Shown here piece by piece: positions 22,566 to 34,700 of a DNA stretch of 64,000 nucleotides (its first letter is position 1; every line of letters starts with the position of its first letter). The notes beneath the pieces were generated by a model. The model saw only the letters and a program-made list of their open reading frames with translations, ran no database searches and was not told the origin of the DNA. Both the position numbers and the translations under genes were made by a program. Origin of the DNA: Mytilus trossulus (Eukaryota; Mollusca; Bivalvia; Mytilida; Mytilidae); NCBI RefSeq assembly GCF_036588685.1, contig NW_026963310.1, positions 1-64,000 of the forward strand. Reading direction: 5' to 3'.

Positions 22566-24142
22566 TCTTGGTGAAGGTGTAAGGGGTTTAAACAATTGTA
22601 AATATAGTTATGTTAGTTTAACACTGAGGCTATCATTAAATCATAAAAAAATAGTTCACATTTATGGTTGTAAAATAGTGTGCTTATACAAAATTGTTAC
22701 TTCTAAAGAAGTCAAAAGTAAAAAAAAACCAACCATTTCCTCTGGATCAAATGCCTGTGACCTAGGAGATGTAGCATGCACCAGTTTCCACATGATAAAG
22801 GTAATATTTTACCACAAACATGACCAATGTTTGCATCATGTAATTAATGAATTGGGGAAAGCAATGAGATAATGATTGATTATTTATTGAATGAACATGT
22901 ATTGAAAATTAAGTTACACATAAGAACACAAAATTCCTATGGACATACTCTAGTAAAATTAATTGCACAAATAGATGAAAAGGATATAAAAAAAATAATC
23001 ACCCTGATTTTCAATTGTTTGTAAGTGAAAGAGTTGATAAAATTTGAGGACTCTTGTTCAAATATGTTCTGTATTTTTTTTTAAATGTCCAAGTTTCTGC
23101 TAATACATCAATGAATTTAGAAGATCAATTTGTAGATAATTTAAATTTGAGAAACGAATACGTAAAGTACATATTCTGTTCATTCAGATCATCGTTTGTA
23201 TCTCCTATAGTATTTTTGTGGATTTGTTTTTGTTTTTCATATAAGTTACACATATAGTTGATAAATAGAGGCAACAGAAGTATGCAGCTATTCAATAGTA
23301 ATAAAACGATTAATTGAAGAGAAAAAAAAACACGGGTCAAAAATCAAAACCGAGGGAATCACATCAACTGTAAGAAGATAACAGCGGAATAACAGAAACA
23401 CTGATCTGCTACAAAATACAATCGTCATTTTGCAGGTCATTATAAACAAATGGTGGGCTAAACCTTAATTTGTGGCTAGCAAAACCTCCACTTATATGGC
23501 AATGTAAAAAATAACGCTAGAATAACAACATGACGTGACAGGAATATAGGACAGATAAACAAAAAACCACTGAGGACAGATATACATAAACAAATAATAT
23601 ACATTTGTAATAGTAAAAAACAACATGTTAACCACAGAATAACAACGGAAATGTACCACACCTTTTACATCACAATATTATTATGAACTGTGAGTAATAC
23701 GAATGTAACAACACTGCAATAAACTTATCACAGGTTAATTATCGTCTTAGTATTTTGACAGATGGTTTTTACTAGTTTTTTTTGCTGGTAGGTAAACTAA
23801 TGTTAAGAGTATGTTAGATCTGGGACTAGTTTACTGACATGTAAATAGTCAAGGTTGGATTTGTAGTTTTTCTTAATTGTATACTATATATTTTCCCGAC
23901 CGTCTGTTGGTTTTATCATGTGATAATTTTTCCCCAGATGATGGCTACTCCTACGTATCCTCGAGGGATACGTATCAGTCTTCTTAAACCCCTTGACTAT
24001 ATAGTTTCTTTAGTTCACCGAGTAGATGTAGCTGTGTTTGGAACAATCAATGATTCTGAATGAAGATAACATCGTTACTTTGTATAAGTTATTTATCATT
24101 GGTCTACATGTGTTTATGTTTTTACAGTTGAATGAGACAATG
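22566..24142. other. Non-genic AT-rich stretch
   Basis: No gene recognised. 23260-23680 carries an interspersed repeat (AGGCAACAGAAGTATGCAGC..., later TGGTGGGCTAAACC) that recurs in part at 44100-44210. A short perfect hairpin TACGTATCC-TCGAG-GGATACGTA lies near 23953-23975. Confidence 0.6.
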
Positions 24143-24375
24143 GTCTTGAAGAAACGACAAATGTCCGTCGGAATGGGACGATAAATGACTGACCCGTGTT
24201 AAGAGAAAGCCATATCTCTTGCACGTAAAAGACACCATTGTAGATTTCAAAAAAGAGCAGGCTAATGCCGCTACAAGGCAACACTCGCCCCCGCAAAGCG
24301 GAAAGGGATTAATATAAGTTGCAAAACTTGTTATTCAATCCACTATAAATAGATATGTTTAAACTAAACTAAACT
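24143..24375 (+). mobile_element. 5'-truncated SINE with 12 bp target duplication
   Basis: Begins inside the SINE seen in full at 41597-41947 (GGTCTTGAAGAAACGAC...), lacking the tRNA-like head, and ends in TTTAAACTAAACTAAACT. It is flanked by AATGAGACAATG at 24131-24142 and 24376-24387. Truncation plus target duplication is the signature of LINE-driven retroposition. The 60-residue minus frame here is spurious. Confidence 0.9.
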
Positions 24376-24467
24376 AATGAGACAATGTGTTATTGAGAAC
24401 CTTGTGTTTTGTCGACTGTTTTGTCTTTTACAGACGGTTCATGTTTAGGCTTTGCAGTTCTATTAGT

Positions 24468-25090
24468 TATCAAAGGTACCAGGATTATTATAATTTAATT
24501 CGCCATACGCGCCTTTCGTCTACATAAGACTAATCAGCGAATCTCAGATCAATATAGTTATCAAACCAAACAAGTATAAAGTTGAAGAGCATTGAGGATC
24601 CAAATTCCAAAAAAGATGTGCCAAATACAGATAAGGTAAAAAATTGAAAACAACACGTTTGATAATTTCATGCGTCCGAAGCGCTTTTCTGGATGTGCAT
24701 CCATTAGGAACGCTCAAAACCAAACATTTGATATCCGTGGATGTATCGAAAGTACCGAAACCGTTGAAGAGCTATATGTCAAAATATCTAAAATAAATAG
24801 CAAAATTCATCTAAAGTCAACTTTGCCAGAGGGAGTTGAAACCTGAGTATCTTTATAATTTAAAAATTTATAAACGGACAATTTCAGAAAGGTTTGTTAA
24901 ATCATGTCAGTACCAGTACCGAAGTACTGACTACTGAGTAATATATTCCTGGGAAAAGAATAACCTTAGTTTTACGATAAATTAAAAATTTTGTAAACTG
25001 GGTTTATAAAAATGACCGTATAATTGATATTCATGTCAACACCGACGTGCTGACTACTGGGCTGGTGATACCATCGGGGGATAAAAATGC
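24468..25090 (+). repeat. Family C interspersed repeat, long copy
   Basis: AAAGGTACCAGGATTATTAT, then CGCGCCTTTCGTCTACATA and AGACTAATCAGCG, then GAAGAGCATTGAGGATCC, TGTGCCAAATACAG and, at the far end, CTGACTACTGGGCTGGTGAT. The same modules occur in reverse at 36850-37225. Confidence 0.75.
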
Positions 25091-26200
25091 CGTTATGTTG
25101 GTAAAATATTTCTTTTGCCACTATGTTCTGTTTTTTTTGGTTGTAGAGTATAATGCAGTATCTGACCTCAAATGTCGACGAAGAGCCGTATGAGAGTCTA
25201 TATCTTACCTATTGCCAGCATATTGCGGTATTCGCATTGATAGGTGAGATACTATAATACTATACTTCTGTTTGGTAATTTGGAGTATGCTATTTTTTTT
25301 GTAGCTCATTGGTTGCCTTGTTCCATCTTTGAATACACCACCATGACTTCTTTATTTCTTAGTTCAGTAAGTTAATGCATACTTGGGCCGAGTTTTCATT
25401 GTTTCATGTTGGGTTTAGGTTCTGGCTTTGTGTTAGATCGTTGTTTTAAATCTGCATTGTAAAATGTTTTTTTTTTATTTTTCTCCTCAATTCTCATGTA
25501 AGGATTTCAATACCTCGATATTTGAAGATGTTTTCTTGAAGATTAAGTTCTTCTTTTCGTATGGTACACGATATGCATTTGTTTATTTCGTTTATTTTGT
25601 CCATACATTTTGTTGAAGACCTATAATGGTTTCCTTTTATTTATTTTTTACTTGGTGGAGAGTTTATCATTAGCACTCATACCAAATATTTCTATATCTT
25701 GCATGTATAGTTACTTTTAAGGCTGGATATGTAAGTAATGTCACATACTGCATACTTCTTTTCTGGTTGGCGTTTGTTGAGGTTTCATCTTTGTTGCATA
25801 CGTTAGTAATTCGGTTTCTTCTGCCAATAGTATAAGGCATATGCATTACTTTGTGTGCACTTCTTTAATATCAGGACTCTAGATTTTGCTTAACAACATA
25901 GCTTGCATTCATAGTATTTCTCCCAGTTGAGGTTTTCTGCTATTTTTATATCTTGTTCTGTTAGCGTCTGGCATTTCAAATGTTCCAAGTGATTCACAGT
26001 ATAATTTTTCCCATCTTGATCATTCATCTTAGCTCCCTGAATCTAATGTATTTTCTTGAATGCTTTCTTGATTTCCAGATTTTATCTCTCTTAGAATTAG
26101 ATTTCGACTCTTTCGAGTGTTTGCTTTTTTTCAAGTAGCAGCTTTCAATGCACCAATAACCTGTCTTTCTTATGTTAATAAACTCATCATAGAAACCAGG
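25091..26200. other. Non-genic stretch
   Basis: T-rich sequence with no exon-like block. 25655-25700 resembles a decayed family D piece (TTGGTGGAGAGTTTATCATT). Nothing else recognised. Confidence 0.5.
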
Positions 26201-26218
26201 GTTGAAATTTTCTTATTT

Positions 26219-26330
26219 AAGCCAGACGCGTGTTTCATCTACAAAAGACTCATCAGTGACGCTCGCATAAAAAATGCTAGAAAGGTCAAATAAAGTAAGA
26301 TGTTGAAGAGCATTGAGGATCTGTTCCTAA
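26219..26330 (+). repeat. Family C repeat fragment
   Basis: GCCAGACGCGTGTTTCATC, TACAAAAGACTCATCAGTGA and GAAGAGCATTGAGGATC identify family C. Only the head is present. Confidence 0.7.
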
Positions 26331-26965
26331 CTAACTATCTTACTTTCTGCCTCTGAGATTACTTTAGGAACTGACAGTATTCGTCCTGTGTTTACTTAGA
26401 GTTCATTAGATGAAGAGCTTTAAAAACTTTGAATTTTTCTAAGAAATGTAATGAAAGATGAATCTAGGCTGTCCTGCTGTGGAATCTTATATACTAGTAA
26501 TAGTGTGTTATCGTTTATACTAGTATGTAAAACTTGGTTTAACATCTAACAATTTTCTTAGATGTTTTTTGATGGTTCTTCCAAGCTTCTCAACTGTTGT
26601 CAATGTAATAGCTTTATCTAAAGTTGCCATGTGATCTTTAGTAGGAGTCTGTGTTGGTTATCAATGCCTTTAATTTCCTAGTAGACCATTTATGTCGATG
26701 TTCCCCATCCCCTCTGATTCTTGATATTCCATTCTCCTGATTTGGTTCTTGTCAATTAAAGAATCATCATACCACTTTTCTAAGCACTTGATGGAATTGT
26801 CAATGATGGATGGAATGTGTTCTTCTTGTGCCTCTAGTTCAACTTGGTGTTTGGTCTTACCTTTCTTTATCATCATAGCTCTAGACTTCGGTAGGTTAAA
26901 AGCAAGCCTTGCCCACGATAAAATCTATTTCAGGGCACTAATAACCATTTAGCCTGGACATGGAT
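26330..26965 (-). pseudogene. Decayed non-LTR retrotransposon fragment
   Basis: On the minus strand an open piece reads SWARLAFNLPKSRAMMIKKG, followed by KTKHQVELEAQEEHIPSI and IKCLEKWYDDSL, then a stop after GLLGN. Downstream in other frames, TTVEKLGRTIKKHLRKLL and a TAGQP-like piece remain. This order (W-A-R-x-x-F-x-x-x-KS, then an IPS/KCLGKWYDDSL motif) is what I recognise from the region after the reverse transcriptase in a mussel non-LTR element. Several stops and frameshifts show it is dead. Family assignment is from memory of the motif and was not searched. Confidence 0.6.
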
Positions 26966-27356
26966 ATCTGTAGTAATGGTAAAATCTATGAACTCTCTAG
27001 TGGATGATGCATACCCAATGTTAGTTGATGTTTTTGGATTGTAGTTGCTCTATCTCCAGATTAAGATACCATATTCTTTCCGATAATGATACAAATAATT
27101 GAGATGAGATGGAACATTCAGAAACATTGTAAGATCTTTTTTGTTCACTTTGGCTTTATAAATCGGATGTGAAAAGCTGCTTTTTATTATTAAGTGCTAT
27201 GATAAACTTAAAAACACAAACATCTACCTAAGTCTGCATTAGACAGTTTTAGTGGCGAAATCAAAATAATTAATTTACTGAAACACTATCCAATTCCAAC
27301 TGAATAATTTGTCAATTCAACATTCATTAATAGTAAAAACAACTTTACGTCTAATT

Positions 27357-27830
27357 CTATATTTCTTTTTTCTCTAAAATTTTCATTTTTCGAATTTGAT
27401 ATAATATTGGTGAAGTGCCATACGGTCGTTTCAAAATGTATGTACACTTCTTATTGTCCTTTTTCGGGCTACCAGTTGGTCCTAGTGCTGATTCGGACAT
27501 AACTTTTCCCACTACATCTGCCACTTCTTTCCATGTTGATTCATTTATATTCGTTGGTTTTTCTGATTGTGATACATTTTCTATCCTTTCGCAGTTTCCT
27601 ATAGCCTTTCGTCGCTGGTTGTCTCTGATAGATACCCTTCTACTTCCTCTTTTTGTGTGTATCGATCCCACTTTTCCGTTACGGCCAGAGTTATTATAAA
27701 AATCTTGTATGCATTGGTAACATCCAAAGCTGTCGTCTTTCCTAACTCTGTCTCTTCTTGCTTTTTTAATTCATTCTGCTCCTTGTGGATATGTTCTTCT
27801 CTTCCTGAGAATTGATAAAAAGTTAAATCA
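27357..27830 (-). other. Open frame of unknown nature, possible mobile-element remnant
   Basis: A 104-residue minus-strand frame begins at 27671 (MGSIHTKRGSRRVSIRDNQR). Basic and charged composition continues upstream in another frame as ELKKQEETELGKTTALDV. Upstream of that, after a family E insertion (27833-28045), a second charged frame occurs at 28075-28200. I recognise no domain. It could be one decayed element frame split by the insertion, or chance. Confidence 0.3.
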
Positions 27831-27832
27831 CA

Positions 27833-28045
27833 AAAATAATGAACTCCAACGAAAATTCAAAAAGGAAAGTCCCTAATCAAATGGCAAAACCTAAAGCACA
27901 ATCACACCAACGGAATCGATAACAACGGTCATATTCCTGACTTGGTACAGGCATATTCTTGTGTAGAAAATGGTGGATTAAACCTGGTTTTATAGCTAGC
28001 TAAACCTCTTACTTGTATAACAGTCGCATCACATTCCAAAGATCT
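27833..28045 (+). repeat. Family E interspersed repeat
   Basis: AATGAACTCCAACGAAAATTC, TCATATTCCTGACTTGGTAC, GTAGAAAATGGTGGATTAAA, TTTTATAGCTAGCTAAACCT. Same as 53216-53545. Confidence 0.75.
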
Positions 28046-28074
28046 AATTGCAGTCAACCCTTCTCTTTCCTCCT

Positions 28075-28200
28075 CAATTGTCTTTTTATAATATTTTTGT
28101 GCCACCACTTATTTCCATTCTTTGTATTTCTTGATGACTTCGATATTTTTTAGAGGTTCTACGGTCATCTTTTCACGTTCTTGTCCCACTGAGTACATGA
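28075..28200 (-). other. Short charged open frame, unknown
   Basis: Minus strand: MYSVGQEREKMTVEPLKN, then IEVIKKYKEWK, an in-frame TAA, then VAQKYYKKTIEEEREGLTAI. The composition resembles real protein more than the surrounding AT-rich sequence does, but one stop interrupts it and no family is recognised. Probably a remnant. Confidence 0.25.
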
Positions 28201-28315
28201 TTTATTGGATTGAGGAAAACTTGCTTTTCATGAACATTTAATTTCGTGGTTCATCTATACCAATGAAATACACGAAAATTGGTACCCCACGAACAATAAT
28301 GAATCCACAGCATCC
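28200..28315. mobile_element. Degenerate CGTGG/CCACG inverted-repeat fragment
   Basis: GGATTGAGGAAAACTTGC, ATTTCGTGGTTCATCT, AAATACACGAAAATTGGTAC, CCACGAACAATAATGAATCC: the same blocks as in 51645-51852 and 19684-19893. Confidence 0.5.
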
Positions 28316-29940
28316 AGATAATTGAAAATTAGGAACAAAGATATTTAGCTGATGGTATGTTGTAATGTTTTCTTAGCTCACTATACCTAATACATTTTAA
28401 TAATATCTGTCTGTTTCTATAATGAGATACGATACTGACACATATAAGTTATATTTATTTCTTGAACAGGTCTATGTAAATATGCCATATTTGTCATATA
28501 TATAAATATATATGTAAAAAGTATAATTTTAGATAAATTTTTAAATATGCATTACCATCAGAAATACAGTTATCTTTTGTTCTTTGATTTAGCTACATAA
28601 ATGTATGAATATATAAACATTATTTTACTCTTTGTTTTTGCCATACACCATGAAAACAATATTTGCACAAACTATCTCTTATATGACTTCAATCAGGCCT
28701 TATGAGTCTGCAGAAAAATACTTTCCAAGAAAGAAAGAAAAATGACACAAGACAAATATATTGTTCTGCGTCTATTACCTCACATATACCACTTTGACTG
28801 TAACTTTGGTATCTTTCGTCCCTCTTTGAAATCATCTGTAAAATTCTGTCAACTGGAACCATATTGACAGTAATTTTTATATTTGAAGCTAGGTGTACTA
28901 CGGACTACAACATAGATATTTAAGAAGAAGTTGTACGATTGCCAATACGACAACTCTCCACCAAAGACCAAATGATGTAGAAAATACAGAAATTTCTGGG
29001 GAAAGTTTGTCAAACGATGGAAGTATTACGTAGTACAATATTATACATTCATGACATTCATGGTTAAACATACTTTTATAGCAGGCCCAAAAGGCTCAAC
29101 CACGAACAATGGACAACAGCTAGGGTTCTTAGTGATTTAATTCACATGCATGTAATAATTAAACCCTGCAACATATATAACAATAATAAATACACATTAC
29201 ACAACGTAAAACAACATAAAACAGAACAAGTACTATCCACACTGATCTGTGTCCACACTTGTAATAATTTGTAAAATATTACTGTACAGCTTTTCCTGAA
29301 ATCTCCACGAATCAGTCTTCCAACTAAGCCCTTCAGAGTGAAAATTTCATATCTTCTCTCAATTATAAAATGGTTAAGTAGAGATATAAATATGTCATCC
29401 ACTACTGATTAGGGGACAGATTATATAACATAAAACAGATGTTTAAAACAAAAACTGAGTGTGTAAATTTTTGATCAACCCTCAAGTTAAGAAATTACAA
29501 AAGAAAAAAGTAAATATTCTGATTTAGTCTGACCAGATATTAAAAAGAAGAAGCACGAGTTTTGAATAATGTATTGGTTTTAATTTTCATAGTTTTATAT
29601 GATATATTTAAGCTTTTAATCTTTAATATGGTAAATTTCGGTATATTTCAAAAGTTTTAAAATTAAGTTCATTACATATACATTAATTTGTTGTTACTAA
29701 AATACTAGTCATACTATGAAAGCTGAATCACACCCTCTTATTGCATGTATTGATAGATTGTCAAAAGATGTTAAGAAGAAAAAAAAAGAAAAGAATATAA
29801 GAAGAACAATTAAGTCTTTTTTCATCTAGGGGATAGATCCCATTGATACTAAATGATACCTCAATATTTTTATGGTAGGGGTATGCCATTCTTGCCTAAA
29901 AAATGTACCAATTTTAATATATATGTAACATAACATTCAG
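28316..29940. other. Non-genic stretch
   Basis: AT-rich. A reverse family D fragment is at 28915-28980 (ACGACAACTCTCCACCAAAG). The 86-residue minus frame at 29142-29402 has no recognisable motif and is not called. Confidence 0.5.
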
Positions 29941-29944
29941 CACC

Positions 29945-30320
29945 TATATTCAGGAGCAGATCCAGAACTTTTTGTTAGAGGAGGGGCTGACCGACCTAAT
30001 AGGGGGCTGATCTAGTCATCAGTGATCCCTAAATAATCAACCAATTTTTTCCCATGAAAAAGGGGGGGGGGGGGGGGGGGTTTGGAACTTATTTTGAAGG
30101 TGAACTTTCATGTTCATTCATATATTAGTTTAATTTTAGTATGATAACATTGACTATTTATAATTTTAGATTCTGAATAGCATATTCATATATAAATTTA
30201 AGATCATACACACCCCAAATCAAGATATAGTTATCAAATGTAAATGCATTTTTATATAGTGTGTAATAAAAAGGAGGGTCATTTTTATATAAAACTTCTC
30301 AAAAAAGGGGGAGGCAGTGC
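29945..30320. repeat. GGGGCTGA-type repeat with a G-run
   Basis: GGAGCAGATCCAGAAC ... GGGGCTGACCGACCTAATAG ... TCATCAGTGATCCCTA ... CCCATGAAAAAG, then about 20 consecutive G at ~30061-30080. 33640-34080 is a second copy of the same family, with an insertion. The G-run is a potential quadruplex and a sequencing trouble spot. Confidence 0.6.
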
Positions 30321-31060
30321 TGTATATCTACTATTAATCCATTTATGTAACAGTTACCACTTGTGGATCAGGATAAAATAACATGTGGTTCCTGTCATCT
30401 AACAAATTTTAATTGGAGTGACAGTTTAATTTGAAATTATGGTGTTTTTGTAAGTGGTGCAGATGATAAGACCATCATCATTTTGATGTGATTTCTCGGG
30501 CTTAGTTGCAAGACTGGAATGTTTCAACTGATATATCCCCATTAAAAATTAGTAACCGTTTTTTTCGAGAAAGAGATTTAATTTTCCATACATGATTGAA
30601 TCATATTTAAAGAAATAAACCATGTATAAGTTTCAATTAAATAGCAAATCCATTCTGTAATAGTAATTTGAAATGCATTTATAAGCATTTCAAGCGTAGC
30701 TTTTTCTTAATTGCATAACACATTTACATTTGATATTGAAATCGGATCTAAGGTATATGATATTTAATAAATTGTTAATAAAAAAAAAACAAATATAATA
30801 AAAAGTATCAACAAGATTGATCATAATTTATAGACAAAATATTTATAGATTCCGTTTATAGATAACCGATTTTGATTTCTGTCCTTTTTAAATGCATTTA
30901 TCAAAATAACCTTGACCGATTTGAAAAGAACAGACTTTTAAAAAGTTGATATGCAGTAAATAAGATCTGATATCATGTCATTTTATAGGTTGAAGTTCAT
31001 CGCTATATAAATTATGTTTACAAGTCGGAAGTATACTTTTCAGAAACTTGATTGCAATTG
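30321..31060. other. Non-genic AT-rich stretch upstream of viperin
   Basis: No exon or repeat family recognised. A TATATAA occurs at 31004-31010, too far from the ATG to be assigned as the TATA box with any confidence. Confidence 0.5.
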
Positions 31061-31063
31061 TAC

Positions 31064-31073
31064 TTTCACTTTC
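31064..31073 (-). promoter_or_regulatory. ISRE/IRF-like element upstream of viperin
   Basis: TTTCACTTTC matches the core TTTCNNTTTC of interferon-stimulated response elements, with GAAANNGAAA on the minus strand. It lies ~340 bp upstream of the viperin ATG. IRF proteins bind such sites, and vertebrate RSAD2 promoters use them. A 10-mer of this degeneracy can occur by chance, so the position next to viperin is the main support. Confidence 0.5.
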
Positions 31074-31405
31074 AACTTAAATGTTACAGTACACTATTAG
31101 CTAATAACACTTGTTAGTTCCAGATGTTATACAATAATTTCTAGTATAATATCGATTTTTTTTTTTAATTTTTTCGTTTTATTATCAAATTGGATTTAAT
31201 ATTTGAATCTTTCATATATTGCAAGTGGCTAGTAACACAGTCACTGTCTTGAAAATACTCATATCATATTGCTAATCAATTCACAATTTTTTGAAAATGG
31301 TTGAGAATTTCCAGGTCAAGAATGTTTTAATGACATTATTATACAATGTTTTCATGAAATCAATTCATATTGTTTCACAAGACATATAACAGGTGTTTAG
31401 ACAAA

Positions 31406-31766
31406 ATGGAAATATTTCTTGCAGTTATTACTGCATCTTGTGTTTTTGTTGTAGTTTTCATATTATTAGCAACTGTCGTGGTGCAGAGAATAGGGACAAG
31501 GAAACATGCACAAAAAAGAAAAATATCTACAGTCAATATTTCGGTCGGAGAATTGGACCAACACAAGGAGAAAAAAGATGGAGAGACAAAATCAGAAGAG
31601 GAAAGGATGCGGCAAAGTGAATTAAATGTAAAACCTTTAAGTGTGAATTATCACTTCACACGACAATGTAACTATAATTGTGGATTTTGTTTCCATACAG
31701 CTAAGACGTCTTTCGTTCTCCCACTGGAACAAGCTAAAAGAGGGCTGGAATTACTGAAGAAAAAGG
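31406..31766 (+). CDS. RSAD2: Viperin exon 1: membrane segment and Fe-S motif
   Basis: Residues 1-120. The hydrophobic N terminus ([18 protein letters not shown]...) reads more like a transmembrane anchor than the amphipathic helix of vertebrate viperin. It ends LELLKKK then G split in phase 1 (GG|gtaagg). Confidence 0.95.
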
Positions 31767-34700
31767 GTAAGGAAATTCAATAATTTTAAGGTAATAAATG
31801 TTTACTTGCTTTCACCGCATAATCACCTTTGATCACCCTTATCGTGAAAGGCGAAGAAACGGATTCATTAGCTAATGAACTTCATTAATGGATCCAGAAG
31901 AAATGGGGAAAAAGGGGGGGAGTGGAGGTGGGAGGTGTTGAAAGGTGATTAGGGGTCAGAAACTTAAAATACCTTTTTTGTTAAGAATTATGATTAAAAT
32001 CAATTAAAACTCGACAAAATTAGATTTATTCCCGCCCGCCCATTTTTTTCCATCCGCAGCGATACAAATACTTATGATCTATTAAAACGGAAATGTGATT
32101 TATACCAACTTACCAGAAGGGATTAGTGCCCCAGCATTGATACGGATCAATGATTTGGTGAAAAGGGGGCGCTCCTGTGAAATAGAAGTTAAAGACCATA
32201 TTTTGACAATATAGTTTTTTTTCTGTTTTAGGGCTAAAAAAAAGGGGGGGGGGGCTGTCACATTAAATTAAATTTTTTTTTTTTACTTCTCACAGGTATG
32301 GAGAAAATTAACTTCTCTGGTGGAGAACCCTTTATAGTTAAGCGTGGCGACTTTGTTGGTGAACTTTGTAGATTTTGTAAGATAGATTTGGCACTACCGA
32401 GTGTTACTATTGTAAGCAATGGAAGTTTGGTGACAGAGAAATGGTTTGAAAAGTATGGTGAGTACGAATAACATTATTATTTACACGAGAGACTGAATGG
32501 TGGCATTCGTCACAATTCGGCCGATTCCGTACTTCAGAAGGAGAGTTGCGGAGTCACCCGAGAATTACCGATTGTGAATGTGGGGTCCTTTCATTTCTTT
32601 ATTCTTTAACTTTTAGACAATTTCTATGCCCCATTTTTGGGCATTATGTCTTCTGGTCTGTGCGTCCGTTCGTCCGTCCCGCTTCAGGTTAAAGTTTTTG
32701 GTCGAGGTTAAAGTTTTTGGTCGAAGAAGTTTTTGATGAAGTTGAAGTCCAATCAACTTGAAACTTAGTACACATGTTGCTTATGATATATATGATCTTT
32801 CTAATTTTAAGACCAAATTAGAGATTTTCCCTCATTTTCACGGTCCATTTAACATAGAAAATGATAGTACTCTTTTATTTGTCAATTTAACTAATATTCC
32901 TCTATTCTTTACATATTTGTGTCTTATTATTCTCTGTTTATTTTTTTCCATTCTGTTGCCCTCTATTCTGCACTTTAAATCCGTTTTACTCTATTCTTTA
33001 AATCATTGCCAGTTCTTACATGATTTAAAATTTTAAATAATGTATCATTGGTGTCACTCACTGAGCTGATTGTGTACATGTGCCGTATGGAATAGAACTT
33101 TAATCTCTAAACAATCAAAGAATAGCATATGCATTTCTTGTTTAAATAGTTTTACATTGAAAGAGTAAAAATAAATACAAAACATTCATGTTATTCTAGT
33201 TAATTAATTCAATATAGGATTTAGTCTGTCGATGCATGTGTTAGAAGTTATAAATAATACAAAAAATAATTAAGCGAATACAAACAGAAAATCGATCAAA
33301 AATCAATAGTTTTGTTTGAAAATATTATAAAAGTTAAGGAAGGAAACTGGTTTCGAATCTAAACCGGTTTTTGGATAACTGAGGGAAGGAAACAGTTAAA
33401 CATCTGCACCCCTGTTTAGATAAATGAAACAATATTACGAATCGAGATGAGTTTCCCCTGAATTTAATTTACAACATTTATATAATTTCACAAAGTTTTT
33501 AATCTTTGATGATATTCATAGTCATCCCCCTAAAACGTTTTAGCGTACTCCCCCCCCCTCCAAAAAAAAATAAAAAAATAAATGAAAATACATACCGAAC
33601 TATGAAGTATGCAGATATCTAATTTAATCCAGGAATACAGTGGCGGATCCTCAATTTTTCATAAGGGGTGGACCACTGACTGACCTAAGGGAGCTACCAT
33701 TTGATTTTTAGGGGGTGGGGGGGGGGGTGGGGGTGGGGGGTGGGGGTGTTCTAGGATGAAATTTGAAAAAAATAGGCAGGACAGGAGTTTTGAGTAAAAA
33801 AAAAGGCAGGATGAGACACTTGCAAAACAAAAAAGTCAGGACGACAATTTAGGTAAAAAAAGTCAGGATAAACTAAAAAAAAAAGGACAGGACCGAAAAG
33901 AGTGAAAAATAAAAAGGCAGGACAGAGATTACAGCTAAAAAAAATGCAGGATTTTTTTTTCATCTTAGCCCCTATAAAAATCAAATGGTAGCTCCCTAAG
34001 GGGGGCCCGCTCCAGTCATGCTTCAATGATTCCCTATATGATCAACCATATTTATCCCACGAAAAGGGGAGGGGGCACGACTCGCCTATGGAACATTTTG
34101 ATAAGTTATCAGAAAACATGAACGAGAAGGGTCTTCTTACTTTGATTTAAACTGGAAAGTAAAGCTATGTTTTGTCTTTCAGATAAAGATCATTTATGTT
34201 CGTTACGGATGCAAAAAAAAACGAACCCAACATTTAAAATTTACAGCAGTGTATTTAATCTGTTTTCATCCATTATGTTTATCACTTAATAATTTAATAT
34301 GTGATACATGCACTTATTAATTCCGATAAAACTTTCAGATTTTGACTCTTTTTCTCATGAAAATAAGTATTTGTAACACAGAATCAATATACTGTTCTCG
34401 TCCTAAACATGCATGAAATACTTGCTGCTGACACCAACAAAACACAATTAAATAATTGTTTTACGGTGTGTCTAAATTATAATCCATATAGAATTTTTTA
34501 ATAATTTGCTAAAATGTAGCTTATATCATGGTTTTAAAAAAAACTAATACAAAGAATGGGTCACCGGGCTTATTTTCACGCTACACAGTGTTCAAAATTG
34601 ATAAATTTTGTATAGATTCTGCATGGGAAATCCATTTTTCTGCAATAAAGCGTAAACTACACCATAGAAATTTTAGATAACATATGAGACGGGAGCTTTA

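Noticed and set aside
22245..22595. 116-residue minus-strand frame
   Set aside because: Translation of the GTGTAAACACAAG minisatellite only.
29142..29402. 86-residue minus-strand frame
   Set aside because: Hydrophobic, AT-driven composition, no splice or start context, no recognisable domain.
31303..31312. NF-kB-like GAGAATTTCC before viperin
   Set aside because: One mismatch from GGGAATTTCC and no second site; too weak to call.
32758..33036. 92-residue frame in viperin intron 2
   Set aside because: It overlaps a family A repeat and T-rich DNA and lies inside a confidently spliced intron.
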